Assembly: GCF_949628215.1 (NCBI RefSeq)
Contig: NC_134277.1
Location: forward strand, 128,573,463 to 128,637,462
DNA length: 64,000 nucleotides
Reading direction: 5' to 3'
Origin: Phalacrocorax aristotelis
Taxonomy: Eukaryota; Chordata; Aves; Suliformes; Phalacrocoracidae
Shown: piece after piece, positions 25,521 through 39,700 of the stretch
How positions within the stretch are numbered: the first letter of the stretch is position 1
Layout of the letters: each line of letters opens with the position of its first letter
Program-made: the position numbers and the translations under genes
Notes under the pieces: model-generated
Database searches by the model: none
What the model was told of the DNA's origin: nothing
What the model saw: only the letters and a program-made list of their open reading frames with translations

Positions 25521-27221
25521 CGTCTTCAGGTATTAAATGGGGAAAAGGTGCAGCCTCACTGCAGCTGGGAACGGCTGTGCAAGGGAGAGATTGGTGTTGG
25601 TGGACAACAGCCTTGGAGCGCCTGATCGTTAACATGCATATGCAGTAATGGAAATATATCCACTCTGCCTGGAGAAAGGATGGTGAAATTGAAATCAGCT
25701 TTAGTTCAACTTTGCTGCTCAGCAGTGAGTTCAGTTATTGAAAGTCAAGAGTTCACTGCTGCTATTTTTATTATAGCCAATCCCTTTCATTAGGTTTCCT
25801 TTGAGATTTCTCTGGTCAACTTAGGCTTTACTTCATTTAACATAAAATTTATAAGGCATGTTTAGGCCTATTAAAAGGTTCACAAAACTTTGCTCCAGAT
25901 TATCTTCCCCTTCTCTGCCATCCTACATGTACACATAATGCTTACTTACTTTTTGACTGGCCTTTTGATCATATCTAGCCATGTCTTGGACTCTTACATA
26001 CTGCTGAAATGTCTACAGGTATCCCCCTCAGTTTCACAAATGCAAAAAAAAAAAAAAAATCTGCCTAACTAAATGCATACAGGTAAAGAGTTGGAGGTGT
26101 GTGAATAATCATGCCAAAAACCAAGATTAAAGCAGGAACTCAAAGGACTGAACAGGAAAGAGGAACAGGGGCAAAGCGTTGCAGCGAAGGATAAAAATTG
26201 GGAAATGGATGTAGCAGTCAAGAGTATATAGAGGTGGACATACAGAATTGCAGGCAGGAGGAAGGTGTGAGGAAGTACGGACCTGTGCTAGATCAAGAAG
26301 AAAAAGCAAGCTGGAAATGGAAATACAAGATAAAACAAAGAGAACAGTATGTGGAGAGGGCAGTAACAGCGGGTTTTGCTAAACCATTTTTTCTGGACAG
26401 AGCCACAGAGCCTCCATGGGAAAAATGGCATGCAGATGTGTAACCCAACCATGGGTGGCAGGACAAACACAAAGGGGTATCACAGCAAGGACATTCAGTG
26501 CTTTTAAACACCGCTTCCTAATTTTTGAGCACTTAGTTTTGCCATCTCAGTGTTCTTACAGCTTAGGGGTTTGTCTGTAAAACATAAAGGGGGAGAAAAT
26601 ACTGAAACCTTTTATTACACCCTTCAGCTAAGCAACTCATAGTTTTTATCTAGCTTTTCTACAAAATTCACATTGCAATTTTGGCTTCATCTTTGACCAA
26701 AGTTAGTTTTACTAGCGATAATTTCCCTCAAGACTGAGTTACAAAAATATCTGTAAATTTAAGGTTTCAATTAAAAATTCCATGAGTGAGACTGAATTTG
26801 TAGCACTAATGACAGCTCCTGTCTCTGACAGTGAAGATGTGATATCATCAGGCCTTCACACAGAGGAGCCAACATATTGCACGGTTGACCCTTCACCGGA
26901 GCAATTAAGACCTGTTGCAAGACAAGGCTTGCAGGTAAAGCTTTTGTTTTGTGTAATTACATGTGGAAAAGAGCTCAAGTGCCTGAAAGCTCTGTCTGCT
27001 ACAACAAAGACTTGAAATTGTGGCAATTTCTCTTAGATGTTCCATTTTGCTATATTCCTGTGACAAACAGGCTTTTCCCAGACAGCTGGAATTTGCCCTC
27101 CTTCAGCAGAAATTTTACATCTGTGTAAAACCTATATCATAACTTTAACAGGTCTTCTGTGGCAAGTGTTCAAGGGTTGTGTAGGCAACCGTCTTTGACT
27201 GTAAAATCACATACACGTACT

Positions 27222-27269
27222 TTTTATATACATATACGTATATATCTATATACGTATATGTATATAAAA
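27222..27269. repeat. Perfect TA-rich inverted repeat (23-bp arms, 2-bp centre)
   Basis: The left arm 27222-27244 and the right arm 27247-27269 are exact reverse complements separated by TC. The arms are built of TATATA, CATATACGTATA units. The size and symmetry suit cruciform extrusion. No flanking direct repeat was noticed. Confidence 0.9.
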
Positions 27270-27906
27270 GGTGACAGGAACAAAAACTTTCTGGAGTTTA
27301 AAGAATTCACTTCTATCTGCTTAAGCTGTTTTTTCTTTATCTGTCTTCACACGTGAAGACTTGTGGCATGCCCTTCAAACTCCCATCCGCTAGCAGGTTG
27401 CACCAAAGATCCCATGAGCTCGTTTGCAAAACAGGCAGAATGGCTTTGGTATCCAGCATAAGTGAGCACTTGGCCCAGAAATAGAGTCTTGGGTCACAGA
27501 CTGATGCTGCGGGCAGGCTTCATTTTTTTCCCAGAGATTTTGTAGACATTATCTATGACTCAAAAGGTATTTTTCCAGTCAAAGACGTGAAAAGCGTTTA
27601 GACTGAGATTGGGTTCTTACCTGCAACTCAAAAATCACCTTTCTGATACGCTGTATAAAATAAGAAAATATGTATTAATACAAAGTTCATGCTATTATAT
27701 TACAGAATGTTTGTAAGGCTTTAAAATATATCTGTAAGCTAAAAATAGTCCTTTGGTTAAGTAAACTGAGGACAGGGCACATGTTACAATGATTCCAGCC
27801 TTATAATATACTGTCTATAGGTGAAATCCTGAAGCTACTGAAAGAAATTTCATGTGGATTTCCATGGTACTCAGTGCAACGGAGTCCTAACAATTATCCT
27901 GGCTCA

Positions 27907-28021
27907 AGTGTAGATGTGGCACTTAGGAACATGGTTTAGTGGTGGACTTGGAAGTGTTAGATTTACAATTGGACTCGATGATTTTAAAGGTAATTTCCAA
28001 ACTAAATGATTCTATGATTCT
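27907..28021 (+). mobile_element. CR1 LINE 3' end, severely truncated
   Basis: Matches the remembered CR1 3' UTR: TAGATGTGGCACTTAGGAAC, then TTTAGTGGTGGACTTGG, GGACTCGATGATTTTAAAGG, and the diagnostic ATGATTCTATGATTCT tail. About 115 bp survive, which is usual for 5'-truncated bird CR1 copies. Confidence 0.85.
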
Positions 28022-29149
28022 AAGTTCAGAAAGGTCAGGGAGTAGGAGCTGTGAAAGTTAGTAGTGTATCCATAGCAAAGCTTCTGAAGCAGATGGGAAA
28101 AGAAAGCTCAACACTAAAGTCTTTTCCTTAAGAAGCATGAGTCTGTGCTCCTTTTACAGGGCACTATAAAAATTATAAAATGTTTTGAGTTTCAACCCTA
28201 CAGTAGTAGTTGTATGTTCTTTCTGTGAATGATACAGATATATAGAAGGACCTTATATTTCATGCACACAAATTAAAGCTAGCATTAGCACATAAATTTC
28301 AATAGGATCAAGATTAAGAATTTAACTTTCATAGATGCTGAACACTTTGTTTCAGACAGTGAGGACAGCAGGTAGTCAGCATCTTGATAAATTAAGTTCT
28401 AGTTAACTTGTGCAGTTAGCCATCATGCAATATTTAATTTTCAGATATTTGATTTTTTACTAATAATTCACATATTTCAAAAGTGTAAGTGCAGAGGTGT
28501 GAGTCAGAAAATCAAGGCAATAATTGAGACAGCTGTTTTACAAGGTGCCAGATGGCGTGCTCTTTCCTCTTGCCTTTCTCCTCAAAGAAGCAACCACAGC
28601 GAAAACAAAATAAGCCTACTCTACCAAATAAAATTAAGTTCAAGTATTTCTTCTTCAAGCTTATCATATATTCCAGGGTGCATAGGCATTTGGGAAGAAT
28701 TATGTTACCATTTATCAACCAGAGACACATGAAATTGCATGTCACATGGAAAAAAAAAATATTTATCATGCTGGTATTTATTATGTGCAGGTGAAAAACC
28801 CTAGTCATGTACGAGCGAACTCCTGCACAAATGTAAGCTTCCAGTGAAATCCAGAGCAGACAGTCAAGTCAATGGGACACCCAGTTTGTCATGGGAGTCT
28901 GTTCACATAAAATACTTAAGAATATTACTGTGGAAGAAGTAAATCTTTCCAGCTAAGCAAAATTGAACTGAGAACGAATTACTGTACTGAAGGCTGACCA
29001 TTTCGTACAGAAGAAAAAAGAAGTGTATCATAGTTGTCATCCTTCTTTGAATCAATACTGTAGGAATGCCTCAGCAAGGGACACAGTAGTGCTGAAGATG
29101 TCAGCCTTTCAGTGAAACTTAAATCCCAAGGTGTTACAGGTCTGCTTTT

Positions 29150-29648
29150 TTCAGTTTTGGGTCCCTCACTACAAGGGGGATATTGAGGTGCTGGAGTGTG
29201 TCCAGAGAAGGGCAATGAAGCTGGTGAAGGGTCTAGAGAACAAGTCTTATGAGGAGCAGCTGAGGGAACTGGGGTTGTTTAGCCTGGAGAAGAGGAGGCT
29301 GAGGGGAGACCTTATTGTCCTCTACAACTACCTGAAAGGAGGCTGTAGCGAGGTGCATGTTGGTCTCTTCTCCTAAGTTGCTAGCAATAAAATGAGAGGA
29401 AGTGGCTTCAAGCTGTGTCAGAGGAGGTTTAGACTGGATATTAGGAAAAATTTCTTTACTGAAAGAGTGGTTAGGCACTGGAACAGGCTGCCCAGAGAGG
29501 TGGTGGAGTCATCATCCCTGGAGGTCTTTGAAAAACATGTAGATGTGGCACTTCAGGGCAAGGTTTAGGAGACATGGTGGTGTTGGGTTGATAGTTGGAC
29601 TTGATGATATTAGAGGTCTTTTCCAACCTTAATGATTTTACTATTCTA
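29150..29648 (+). mobile_element. CR1 LINE, 5'-truncated copy with end of ORF2
   Basis: About 500 bp of CR1. The first half translates (29131-29376) to the C-terminus of the CR1 reverse-transcriptase protein, with [20 protein letters not shown] and [11 protein letters not shown], ending GLFS-stop as the family does. The 3' UTR follows (AACAGGCTGCCCAGAGAGG, GTGGAGTCATCATCCCTGG) and the tail ends in AATGATTTTACTATTCTAC. Dead on arrival by 5' truncation. Confidence 0.93.
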
Positions 29649-32600
29649 CTAAATGCTTTCTGATTTTTGTCTGAATTTCTTAATGATCCATCTTTATTCT
29701 TGTCTGTCTGTTCACTGGTGCTGATAGCATTGCTCAAAACTTTGTCAAACCTTTTCCTATGGTACTAGACCTTAATGTTTATAATATACTGTCTAGCAGA
29801 GTTGGTTGTTGGCTCAGCAATTTAGCAATAGCCTTCAAAAGTCTTGCTTTAGAATAGAACATAATTTGGCAATCTCAGCAGGCAGTTGATGGTAGGTACA
29901 ATGGCAGAGAACTTGTTCCTTTTACAGCACCATCGATTATTTGCAAAACTCTCTTGGTGTAAAAATGAAGGGGGGAAAGTGTAGTATAAGCACAGTCCAA
30001 GCTTCTTGTTAAATATATCTAGTTTATTCTGCTCTGTAAGACACTGAAATCCTTGGTGTGTGAAGAGATGATGAAAAACACTTATGATCAGGAACTGGCA
30101 GGGTAACTCAAGGACTGAGTGAGTGATGAAGGGGAAAGACTTTGATCCCACTGTCTTGCTGTAGCAAGAGTATGAATCATCTGCACCAAACCATTTGCAG
30201 AACTGATGGTTTATTACTGTCAGATTTATGAGCATCCCCTCAAAGTCTGGGCATGTTATGGAAGCAATAAGGGCTAGCTAGACCCAGCCCTGTTATGTGG
30301 CTGGGAGAATATGCATCACACTATATATGCTTAAAGAGAGGAAAGACTTGTGTAGGTTCCTTAACCCTTGTCTCTTCCTTCTTTCAAATAAATCTGTGCC
30401 CGTACATATGGGGAAGGATTTACACATTGGCTGTATATTTAATGAAATACTTCAGGCTTCAATTTCACCTTTCACAGCTTTCCACCATCATTCATTTTTA
30501 GCTGAAATTGATCTACCAATTTCACTGGGTTTTCACTGAAGAGCTTCTGAAAACTGGTGATGAGGAGGAGCAAAAATAAAAAAAAGAAAAAAGAGCAAAC
30601 AACAGCTCTTCAGCAAACTTCATGTTATTCCCTGCATCTGTGTGTTTCACAACTTCTGTCTGTGACTGTGTGCTTGGACCCTCCCTGGGACCTCTGCTCA
30701 AAATTTTTTGCTGCTTTTGCAGCTTGTCAACATTTCCACTGTGTAAGCATGCAAGTGATAAAAGATGCTAACTCAGGTTGCTGGGGGTGTCAGCCACTGG
30801 AAAGCTGCAAACAAAATCAGCAAGCAGAATCAAGAGAGTGAGTATTTCTGCATTCACCTGCCTTGCCTTTCTGGCATGCATTCCAGCATATGGTTACTAC
30901 CTGCGGTACAGCTGCAGCTGCAGCAGTCTATGGGTTATGATTTGCTCTAGCAAGTTCCCCTTTCCTTTACATTTAATGCCAAGTTCTGAATGAAAGCATG
31001 TTGTTTCAGGGTGTGGTTCTTTGCTGCCTTGTACTGAACTTGATTACACTTTGTAACCACTTCGCCCTGTTGACTTTTTAGTCCTGTTTACGGTACACAG
31101 CAGGATACACAGGGTACTAAATACAAGCCCCGACACAGAAGCAGTATCCAGTGCCCTGACTTAACAAATTCTTGCCTGGGAAGATGACTCTTAATAGAGT
31201 TTTACTAGCCAGGGTGTTAGGTGCTGACTCTGCTCTCAAGATGTGCCCACCTCAGAGTCCTGTGCTGGAATTCTGCACTAAAATATGTCAAAAAGGAAAA
31301 AAAAAACCAACAAGGAAATAAATTTCTGTCATTAAAACATAGTCACTGGAGTGGGATATGTGTTGTTTCATGTTAATGCCAGCTTCATGGTTAGAACATT
31401 TGCCAGGACTGTAAAAGTTCGAGATTTGATTCCTCCCTCTGCCTCCAAAGACTTGTCTCCAAAAAACACGCCTTAAATGTTGTAAAAGAGTACTGTGAGA
31501 ACACTCCATCCCTTAGTCATAGTGGATGTCGTTCATTAGGATTATTTGGGTTTTAGGGCATAATAAGATGAACCTGACAAGGTAGCATAGCTATTCAGCT
31601 CAATAACCCCAGCCAAATTAATGGTTAATTTAATATCCTCAACAGGTCTGCATTTTCTCTGGTGATCAATGAGTATTGTTGATTACCAGTGCTGTGGAGA
31701 TAAGGATGACATTGATGAGATTTTCATTGATGTGATTTTCATTGATCTGATCTATTTGTATATAGAGTCACAGAAAAAAATAATTATTTTTTTTTTTTGC
31801 AAATAAGATGGCACTGCAAAGACTACTAAAAACAATTTCCAGGGAATTAATTACTACATGGTAAACTTTGTTCAGTGGAGGCTGTGAAGCTTTGAAAACA
31901 TTCACCTCCTTCAGAAACCTGTGAAGTTTAAAGATCCTGAGTAAAGCAGAGTCAGACCTACTGCGTGCTTTTCACATGAGAATATATGGCATTGGTTCTC
32001 TGAGACACTGGGAAAACCATTTGCAAGCTGAAGCCTGGAAATAAAAACTTAACATTGAAAAGGGCACCTGCAAATACTGCAAAAATTTATCCAAGTGCAC
32101 CATGAACACATTTGTGGAAGCAGAACTATAAAAACTAAGCGTGCATGGTTGGCTTTCACTTCCACAGCAGATAATCTGATGCATTTTCCTGTCCTTTTTA
32201 GTTTTGTATCTATTATAACACTATATACCTCAGCAAACTAGATGCAAACTTTTCTTTGGGTCTTACATTTTATTAGAGTTTAGGTTTTTATTTTGCCTGT
32301 GCTTTAAATAAGCCATCTTTCCTGATGAATTTATCCAGCTGTCATTCTGATTCTAAATAGCATACATTCCAGTCTATCATACTGTAAAAGAATGAGAGAC
32401 ACACAACACAGTATTCTCCTAAGTTATATGGAAGGGAGAGATTTTTTTTTTTTCCTGGAAAACACTGAGATATGTGTTAAACTATGATCTGATACTACTG
32501 ACATTGTTGGAGTTTTATACAAGAATATTCCTGTACAGATCAATTCTTACAAGAAAGACTTCATGCTGTATCTAAAATTATAATTATTTCTTTTACAATG

Positions 32601-35600
32601 CAGAAACTGCAGTATTGCAATTTCTTTTTTATTTTTCCTTCTTGAAAAATATGTTTATAACTATTTTCTCTTGTGAAATCCAGATTTATTTACTTTTTAA
32701 ATCATGCTGTTAATCAATTCTGTTAGTAGACATTTTATCAAGCAGTTCTGGGATACATCAAATCAATTAGATGTGAACAAACCACCATTCTGTTTGAAAC
32801 AATGGGCCTCTTCTCACCCAGACAAGCTTTGGACCACCAAAATGTAAGTGCTATGACCAGAATCAGGCCACTAGAACACACTGCTATGTAGAATCTGTGC
32901 ATTGTTTACATTATGACTGGACTAAACCAAGAGCTTAAGCCCTCATAACTCTTTATGTACTAAGCATCAATGCAGCAGGAATTTGCCAGGCCTTGTCCCT
33001 ACTGCTAAACACGTTTGTGAGGTGGAGAGGAATATATTGCATTATTGCCTTTTACTCCAAGTGAATAAAAATAATTTACCTCATTATGATGTAGATACTT
33101 AGATAAAAATCAGGCATCAATAAATACTGTGTCTTAATTGGTTGATTCCAGATAGGTGTATCACTGGTTTCAACTCTCTATAAATACTCTTTACAAATAT
33201 TCCTTCGAGTAGGTGAGAAAAATAGCTACTCGATCCTAATTTTCCTTCCACATACTGGATTAAAAACTGGTCTATGCTGCCTCCAATTGGTACTGCCGCA
33301 ACACTAAGAAATCTTTAAGATAAGCTGTTGACAACCTAATTTCACTTAACACCAGGTTCTCTGTTTCTAGCTGAAGGTCAGTCATCTCTAGTAAATTTCA
33401 TAATGTACTTTTACTGAGCATGTAATGGCATTGTCCCTGCCTTGCTGACATAAGGCTTCACAGGCCAGGCATTAGTATTTTATTCACAGAAGAGCCCAAG
33501 TCTGAGAAGTCAAGTTAGAGCCTGTACATGGATTTCCATTCCTTCCTTCTGACACAGTACCCATCCTGCTGGCTGATCACCTGGGATCAAGGTGAGGTAA
33601 ACCTGAGGGATGAGAAATACGATCCAGTGTGAACCAAGACTAGATGACAGTGCATCTGCTGCTGGCAGCATGTCACAGAGCCAGCCTGGATTGGAGAACC
33701 TTCTGTGGGGTAGGCACCAAAAGTCAGCTCTTCAGTACAGCTGCTGCCACTGGGACACATCACTTTCTTTTTGCCCTTTGCGAAAGAGCAAAACTGTGGA
33801 GGCCCAGGGAACAACTAGTTTTAAAGAAATTCTATTGATCCCCTTTCAGAAGAAATGCATGGGTTTCAAGAGCATTTTTCTGGAAGCTGTGTTGAGAAGC
33901 TACTGTTCACTGTTGACCATCAGAAGTTAGCAAGTGACTGTTTTTAGATGATGGAAATAATGAAGCCTAGTTTCCAGTGGACCTGTTTCAATTTCCTCCA
34001 CCATCCTCAGCAGAGTAGTGCCAGCTGCCTTCTCTGTGCAGTTTGGTCCTGGAGCTGAGGTGAGACCCTCCGTCTGGCAGAGATGGTGGTGCTGTGCTGG
34101 CTGTGACTGACACACGTGCTGACCGGTGAACCTGAGTGAGCAAGAGAGAAGTGAGGACAGCTGAGCTCATGCTGCAGCTCTCCAAGGGGAGAGCAAAGGT
34201 CACCCCTGCCCCTTCTCCAATCCTTACACTTTGTAAGGACTTAATACCTTTGGGCCCTTGCCTTTCTGTCAAATGTTGTTGATGTTAGCTGTCAGGTTCA
34301 AAGTTTATGAGGGGAAGAGACAGATCAGAGACTGACTGAGGGACAGACGAATGGGCAGGCAATGGGATCACATTTATTTCCTTGGGAAATCAGGTCTGTA
34401 AGTCATATGCAAAACTGTGGATCATATATTGGTGGGTGGGATTTTCAAAAGCTCCTAAGACCCAGAGCGGCAAATTTATTTACGTACCTCATCTTACGTT
34501 GGATAAATGGAGAATTAGGTACCTAAGTAACATTAAAAGTCTAACCTAAATGACTTTAATAGGATTTGCTGTATCACTTGAGTAGCCTTAATCCCACTAT
34601 CTGTATTTAAAGTGGGAGACGATAGGAGTTTTGGCACTCATTTGGAAGAGTCTACCATTTTATAAAGCTTACATAAAAGCAATGATAAAGCCTGAAAACA
34701 CTGAAAAATTTAAAGTTGCAACATCAGATGCCTTAATTCACATGCATCGTCTTAATGGCAAAATGTCACTGGGAAAACAAAGCCTTAGACTGGTGCCAAA
34801 TGGTCAACACTGAAGCAATACTCCTGCAGGTTTTTACATTGATCCATGCAAATAAAAAATATTGGATAAGAGACCTCCCATTTTCTATAGCCAGTTAAAA
34901 CACATAGTATGTCAGAGAAGACCACCAGTGAAATGTTGCAAAGGAATAGTCAAGGCAAGTGTTCATTTGGTTTGCATTACTTCTGCATGTGAGGTGTGTA
35001 GCAAAGAGCCATATGCCATGGTAGATAAGGTGTACTGACACTGTCAAGACCTGTGAGCAAATTCTGCCTGATGACTATTGGCAAGAAGGATTGCAGAGGA
35101 AAGTGGGCAGAGTGACTACAAATACAGATGTGATACCTGTGTCTGCTGGGTATTGTGAAAGCAAGACTGGTATATGCCGTTATCAAAATTAATTTCTCCT
35201 AGTCAAATGGAAAGCAGGTTCCATCAGTGGGTCCAACATCTCACCCTCAGTATTTATTTTTTCCCAATAAAGTTGGTTTTTAAGAAGATGAATTAGTTTG
35301 AAATTGTTACTTTTTATAACTGAGAACAAGGGCTTTTTAATATGTTTTTTCAATAACGAGTTTAGGCTAGGGATGTAAATAAATCTGTCCAGAAGACAAC
35401 CATCCATTTACCCCATTCCAAGATTATGAAGTTTGTTTTAATTTTATACTGTAAAAACCAAAACCTATGACAGCATACTGTGTCAAAATATTTGGATTTG
35501 GATTTAAAATGTTGGATGTATATTTAGGTATTGCTCTTGCAGTGACTAGCCAGTCAACATGGGACCTTTCAGGAAAAATCTTAATCCAAATTGGCAGATC

Positions 35601-36512
35601 TCTGCGCAAGCAGATTGGTAGATCTCCATGAAGGCTTTGAGTTTAAATGAGGAATATCTTCTGCAAAGAAATGGTTCTGAGTAGTTTTACTGAAACCTAA
35701 ATGAATGGCTTGATTTTCAAAAGTACTTAAACTGGCATGAAGTACCAAAGGAGGATAAAGGACTTCTGAAAATTATAATGTTTATTGAGAAGCTTATCTC
35801 TAGGAACTTATAAAGAAGTTGGGCAGAGATTAAGCAGTGCAAATAGTTTGACCCATTTAAATTCTAAGCATTAGGGCATTATTTGCCCATCTCCCTGACA
35901 GTAAAACCAAAGCTAATAAATAACCATATTGCATCATCATTCTTTGCTACCTTCAGGGAAATCCTGTTTACTTCGACCCCTGCCTGCCAAGTGAAACAAT
36001 ATTTGAGTTCTTGAATGACACATAAACTTTAATCCAGGTTGGCAATCACTGGGTATTCACTGACTCAGCTGAGTTAATAAATGAATTAGGTATTTTTATT
36101 CTTGATTTTCTTTACCTTTTATTCAGTGAATTCAACTAAAAAGAATGACGACGCTGTCTATATTGCCTATGCTAATCATATTTAGAGTTTCTATAGCGGC
36201 ACCATTAAAGGAAGCATACTAGAGCCATTTCTACCTTCTGTCAACATTTTCCTTTCTTTTAATGCATGAGGGTAGCTAGAGGACAGAACTATCCTTAGAC
36301 ATTGAAATAGTCCTTCCCTGTGACGTCCTTTCAGCTGTTCAGGCAGGGGAACTTGGTATCATGTCAGTGAAACTAAATGGAAGGCATCATCACAGAACGA
36401 CTGAGAAGGCAGTGATAGAGTTAGAGTTTCATGATGTGGTTAACCCAGAAAGATGCCTGTGGTTCCTAAAAAACATGTAAGATGAATAATATTATCTGTG
36501 CGTTGATGGTAT
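29649..36512. other. Intergenic, no gene recognised
   Basis: Mostly AT-rich single-copy sequence. A 15-bp tandem (ATTGATGNGATTTTC, about three copies) lies at 31709-31752. Short open frames on both strands have no family-like motifs. Confidence 0.6.
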
Positions 36513-36740
36513 TACAGAATCACAGAATCACAGAATGGTAGGGTTTGGAAGGGACCTCTGGAGATCATCTTGTCCAACCCCCCTGCTTGAGCAGGCACAC
36601 CTAGAGCAGGGGGCACAGGAATGCATCCAGGCGGGTTTTGAATGTCTCCAGGGAAGGAGACTCCACAACCTCCCTGGGCAGCCTGTTCCCCTGCTCTGTC
36701 ACCCTCACAGGAAAGAAGTTTCTCCTCATATTGAGTATTA
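36513..36740 (-). mobile_element. CR1 LINE 3' end
   Basis: Minus-strand CR1 3' UTR. The tail appears on the plus strand as ACAGAATCACAGAATCACAG, followed by GGGTTTGGAAGGGACCTCTG, CCTGGGCAGCCTGTTCCCC and TTTCTCCTCATATTG. About 230 bp remain, with no coding part. Confidence 0.92.
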
Positions 36741-39700
36741 CTACTATGGTTGATGTTAGAGTTAGGCAGAGGAGAAAAAAACAGTGAAACCATACTGGTC
36801 AAAACAATAAGCTTAAATTATTTTAATTTAATTTTCATTAACATCTGCCATGGCATCAAAGAGGAGGCAGAGAAGGGTTGGGCTGCAAGGGGGAGACTGC
36901 TGGCTAATCATCCATGAGAGGAAGCCAGGCAGACATATGAATATTTTAGTTGCCAGTGATAAAAGCTTTGGAGTCGAGAAGTAGATGTGACAATCCTAAA
37001 AGAATGTTGCATAGAAATAAATGGTATTTGATACGTATCTCAGAAGCCAATATAACCACAAAACAGAGTACATACCATATTCTATCTCAGAATAGTTATT
37101 AGTCAACTGTCTTGTACAGGGGTAAGCTACTTCATCTTTGATTTCTAACAATTATTTCCATTTCATGTTAGCCTACTTTTAGACTAAGTGGGTAAAAGGC
37201 TTTGCTTCCAAACAAAAATAATATCGTATTAATGCAGATCCCTGAGATAGCCTGTTACTAACTTCCTTCTATTTGGAGAAACAGCCATTCATGCCAGCTT
37301 TTTGTTCGCTTGTTCGCTTGTCTTCCTTACATACTCAATGCTTAATTCATAGCAAAACCCATGATTACTCATCCTCTTTAATCACGCTAATTCTATGAGA
37401 GAGCCTCTTGGAAAACTACAGAAACTCTGCTTTTAGGACATCTTTACCTGCTATTTCACTAGCTTTTAAAAACCCCACAAGGCAAAGCAGTTTTTTTTTC
37501 CCCTTGACAAAGTCTGTGTTGGTCTGGCTTTCTATCAAGGTATACTTCTGCAGTTCTGTTCTCAGACTGGCTCCTCTCTCAACTTTCTACTTTCTGTCTT
37601 ACAGATTGCCCCAGACAATGTTTCTAAAACACTGACATTGCTCTCAGTTCTGTGGAGTTACACCAAGAATGAAACTGGCCTAGTTTAAAACTACTAGTAA
37701 TTTCAGAACATGGCAGGGAAAAAAATTTCCTTACTTAACCTGAATATTTTTCTATTTATCTTGCACTGGAAAATTTACAAACTTACTGAAGAAAACATAA
37801 CTTTTCCTACCTTAGCATTAAATACTAAAAACCCCATATTTTCTTCTTTTGGTCCTGAAGCTCAATTATTGCTTTTAGTTGTTTCTACAAGAAATTATTA
37901 TAAACTAACTAAATCACTTGTTTAATCAAGAGAAAATTTACATAACCTTATGCCACTGAAATAGAAATGAACTCTTTCCTGTTCCTAGCTGAGGTTCTGC
38001 CAAGGTGAATACAATCTATTCAGTGCTTTCTCAGCTCTTGAACATGTATTCTCTCTCTTCAAATCATATTACAGGTGATGACAATAAGGGAAATGTTAAA
38101 GCTCAGAGATGAGAGTATGTTCCTTCTGCATCTGTATTTGGAGATGCTCTATCCTGACCCTGGCACAGGGAGCTCCCTCCCTCTGAGGACTCAGAGCGAA
38201 GGGCTTCTTCCTTGGCTCCCTGCTGAGGTGGCCGCCTACAGTTCTGGCCCTGCCTGTGCCGCAGACTCATGTCGCTGGTGAGTGTGGTTCTTCTGGTGAT
38301 TCTGCCAATGACATCATCTGAGCAAGTATTTTATCAGTATTCTCTTTAGCCATGATGAAACAGAAGTGGTAGAATAAGAATTAGGTTGTTAAACACACAC
38401 CCCTATTTAATAAATACATAAACTAATTAAACAATAAAACCAACTAACCCAATCAACCCAAATGTGACTTCTGGTTTAAAAAAAAATACTAATTTTGGCA
38501 GTAAAATACTGAAAAATTAAGATACTCAGATACAAAACTAAAACTGATGTTAAACAGTTGTTAAGCAGCAACAGCAAACTGAAGAAAGAAAACAGTACAT
38601 ATATGAAATGTGTATCCATTTCAGAACTACAATAATAAAGGAAAAGGAGGAAGCCTTTGAACTATCAACTTCTTGTTATTGAGGGTTGCACTAATATTTT
38701 GTAATCTGCTTATCACAGATTACTAACATCAGCATTATTCCAAGATGCGTTGCAGATAATTAAGCCTATTTTTTTCATGTCCTATAGATCATCTTTGCAC
38801 AAAATGCTGAGTTTATCACAAATTTCTTCACTGTGTCTCTCTAGTGACCCAAATACTTCTTTTTTTCCTGTGAGATAAATATCCTTAGGCTGTTTCTTCA
38901 TAGGCTATGTTTTAAACATGAAAAATACCTGACATGATGTAGGCGTACTAAGGGTGAAAGATTAGCTTCTCATATACATCACCCTAGTTTATATATCTTA
39001 CTCTGCTTCCCACTCTTGTGATGAAAACAGCCTTTGTGCTTTGACCATGGGCAAAACAGACTTTTCATTACACCTAAATGACACATTACATTTCACTGCA
39101 GTGCATTTATCAATAACTAGGTCTGAATTCTCTGGGTTCACCTGTGTACCCTTTAAAGACTTATAGCAGACTATCTAGAGTCTCTTTCACTGGCAAGTCA
39201 CACATGCTTTTCCTTCATACCCTGCCTCAACATTAATTTTTAACATTTTTTCTATGACTAACAGAAGCCTGGCTTGCTCTAAATTTGTCACGTCTCTTAA
39301 ATTATTCCAGCTATGGTTGCTTCCAATTTCCTAATCCTAATCCTCAGTAGCTGCTAGTGCAGCACCTCTGATTCCTCCCCAGCCCTGAGTATTACTTCCA
39401 CTTTCCCACCAGGCTCCCCCATGTCAGCCCTCCAGCTCCCTCACTCAAGAACTGAAGCCCTCCTAGATCCGCCCTGACAAGCAGAGCCCTCTCATGGGTC
39501 TCTCTTTTGCTGGCCTACTTCTCGGGCAAGACTTGCATGGGCTGTGCGAGTGTCAGCACTGCACGGGTATGGCCTGGGCAGCTGCCCTTGGCCACCTGCC
39601 TGCCACCGTAGGTAAGCAAAAAGGGTAGGAACACGTTCATTGTGTTTCCTCCCTCCCCTCCACCTATTCCTCACTCACCATATGATTTAGAGAAGTTTGT

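Larger units (their letters stand above)
25520..29149. other. Intergenic region between TTPA and YTHDF3, left part
   Basis: AT-rich and without a recognised gene. It includes a run of 17 A near 26044, a perfect 48-bp palindrome at 27222-27269, a CR1 tail at 27907-28021, and an unrecognised open frame with a good splice donor at 26782-26934. Confidence 0.7.
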
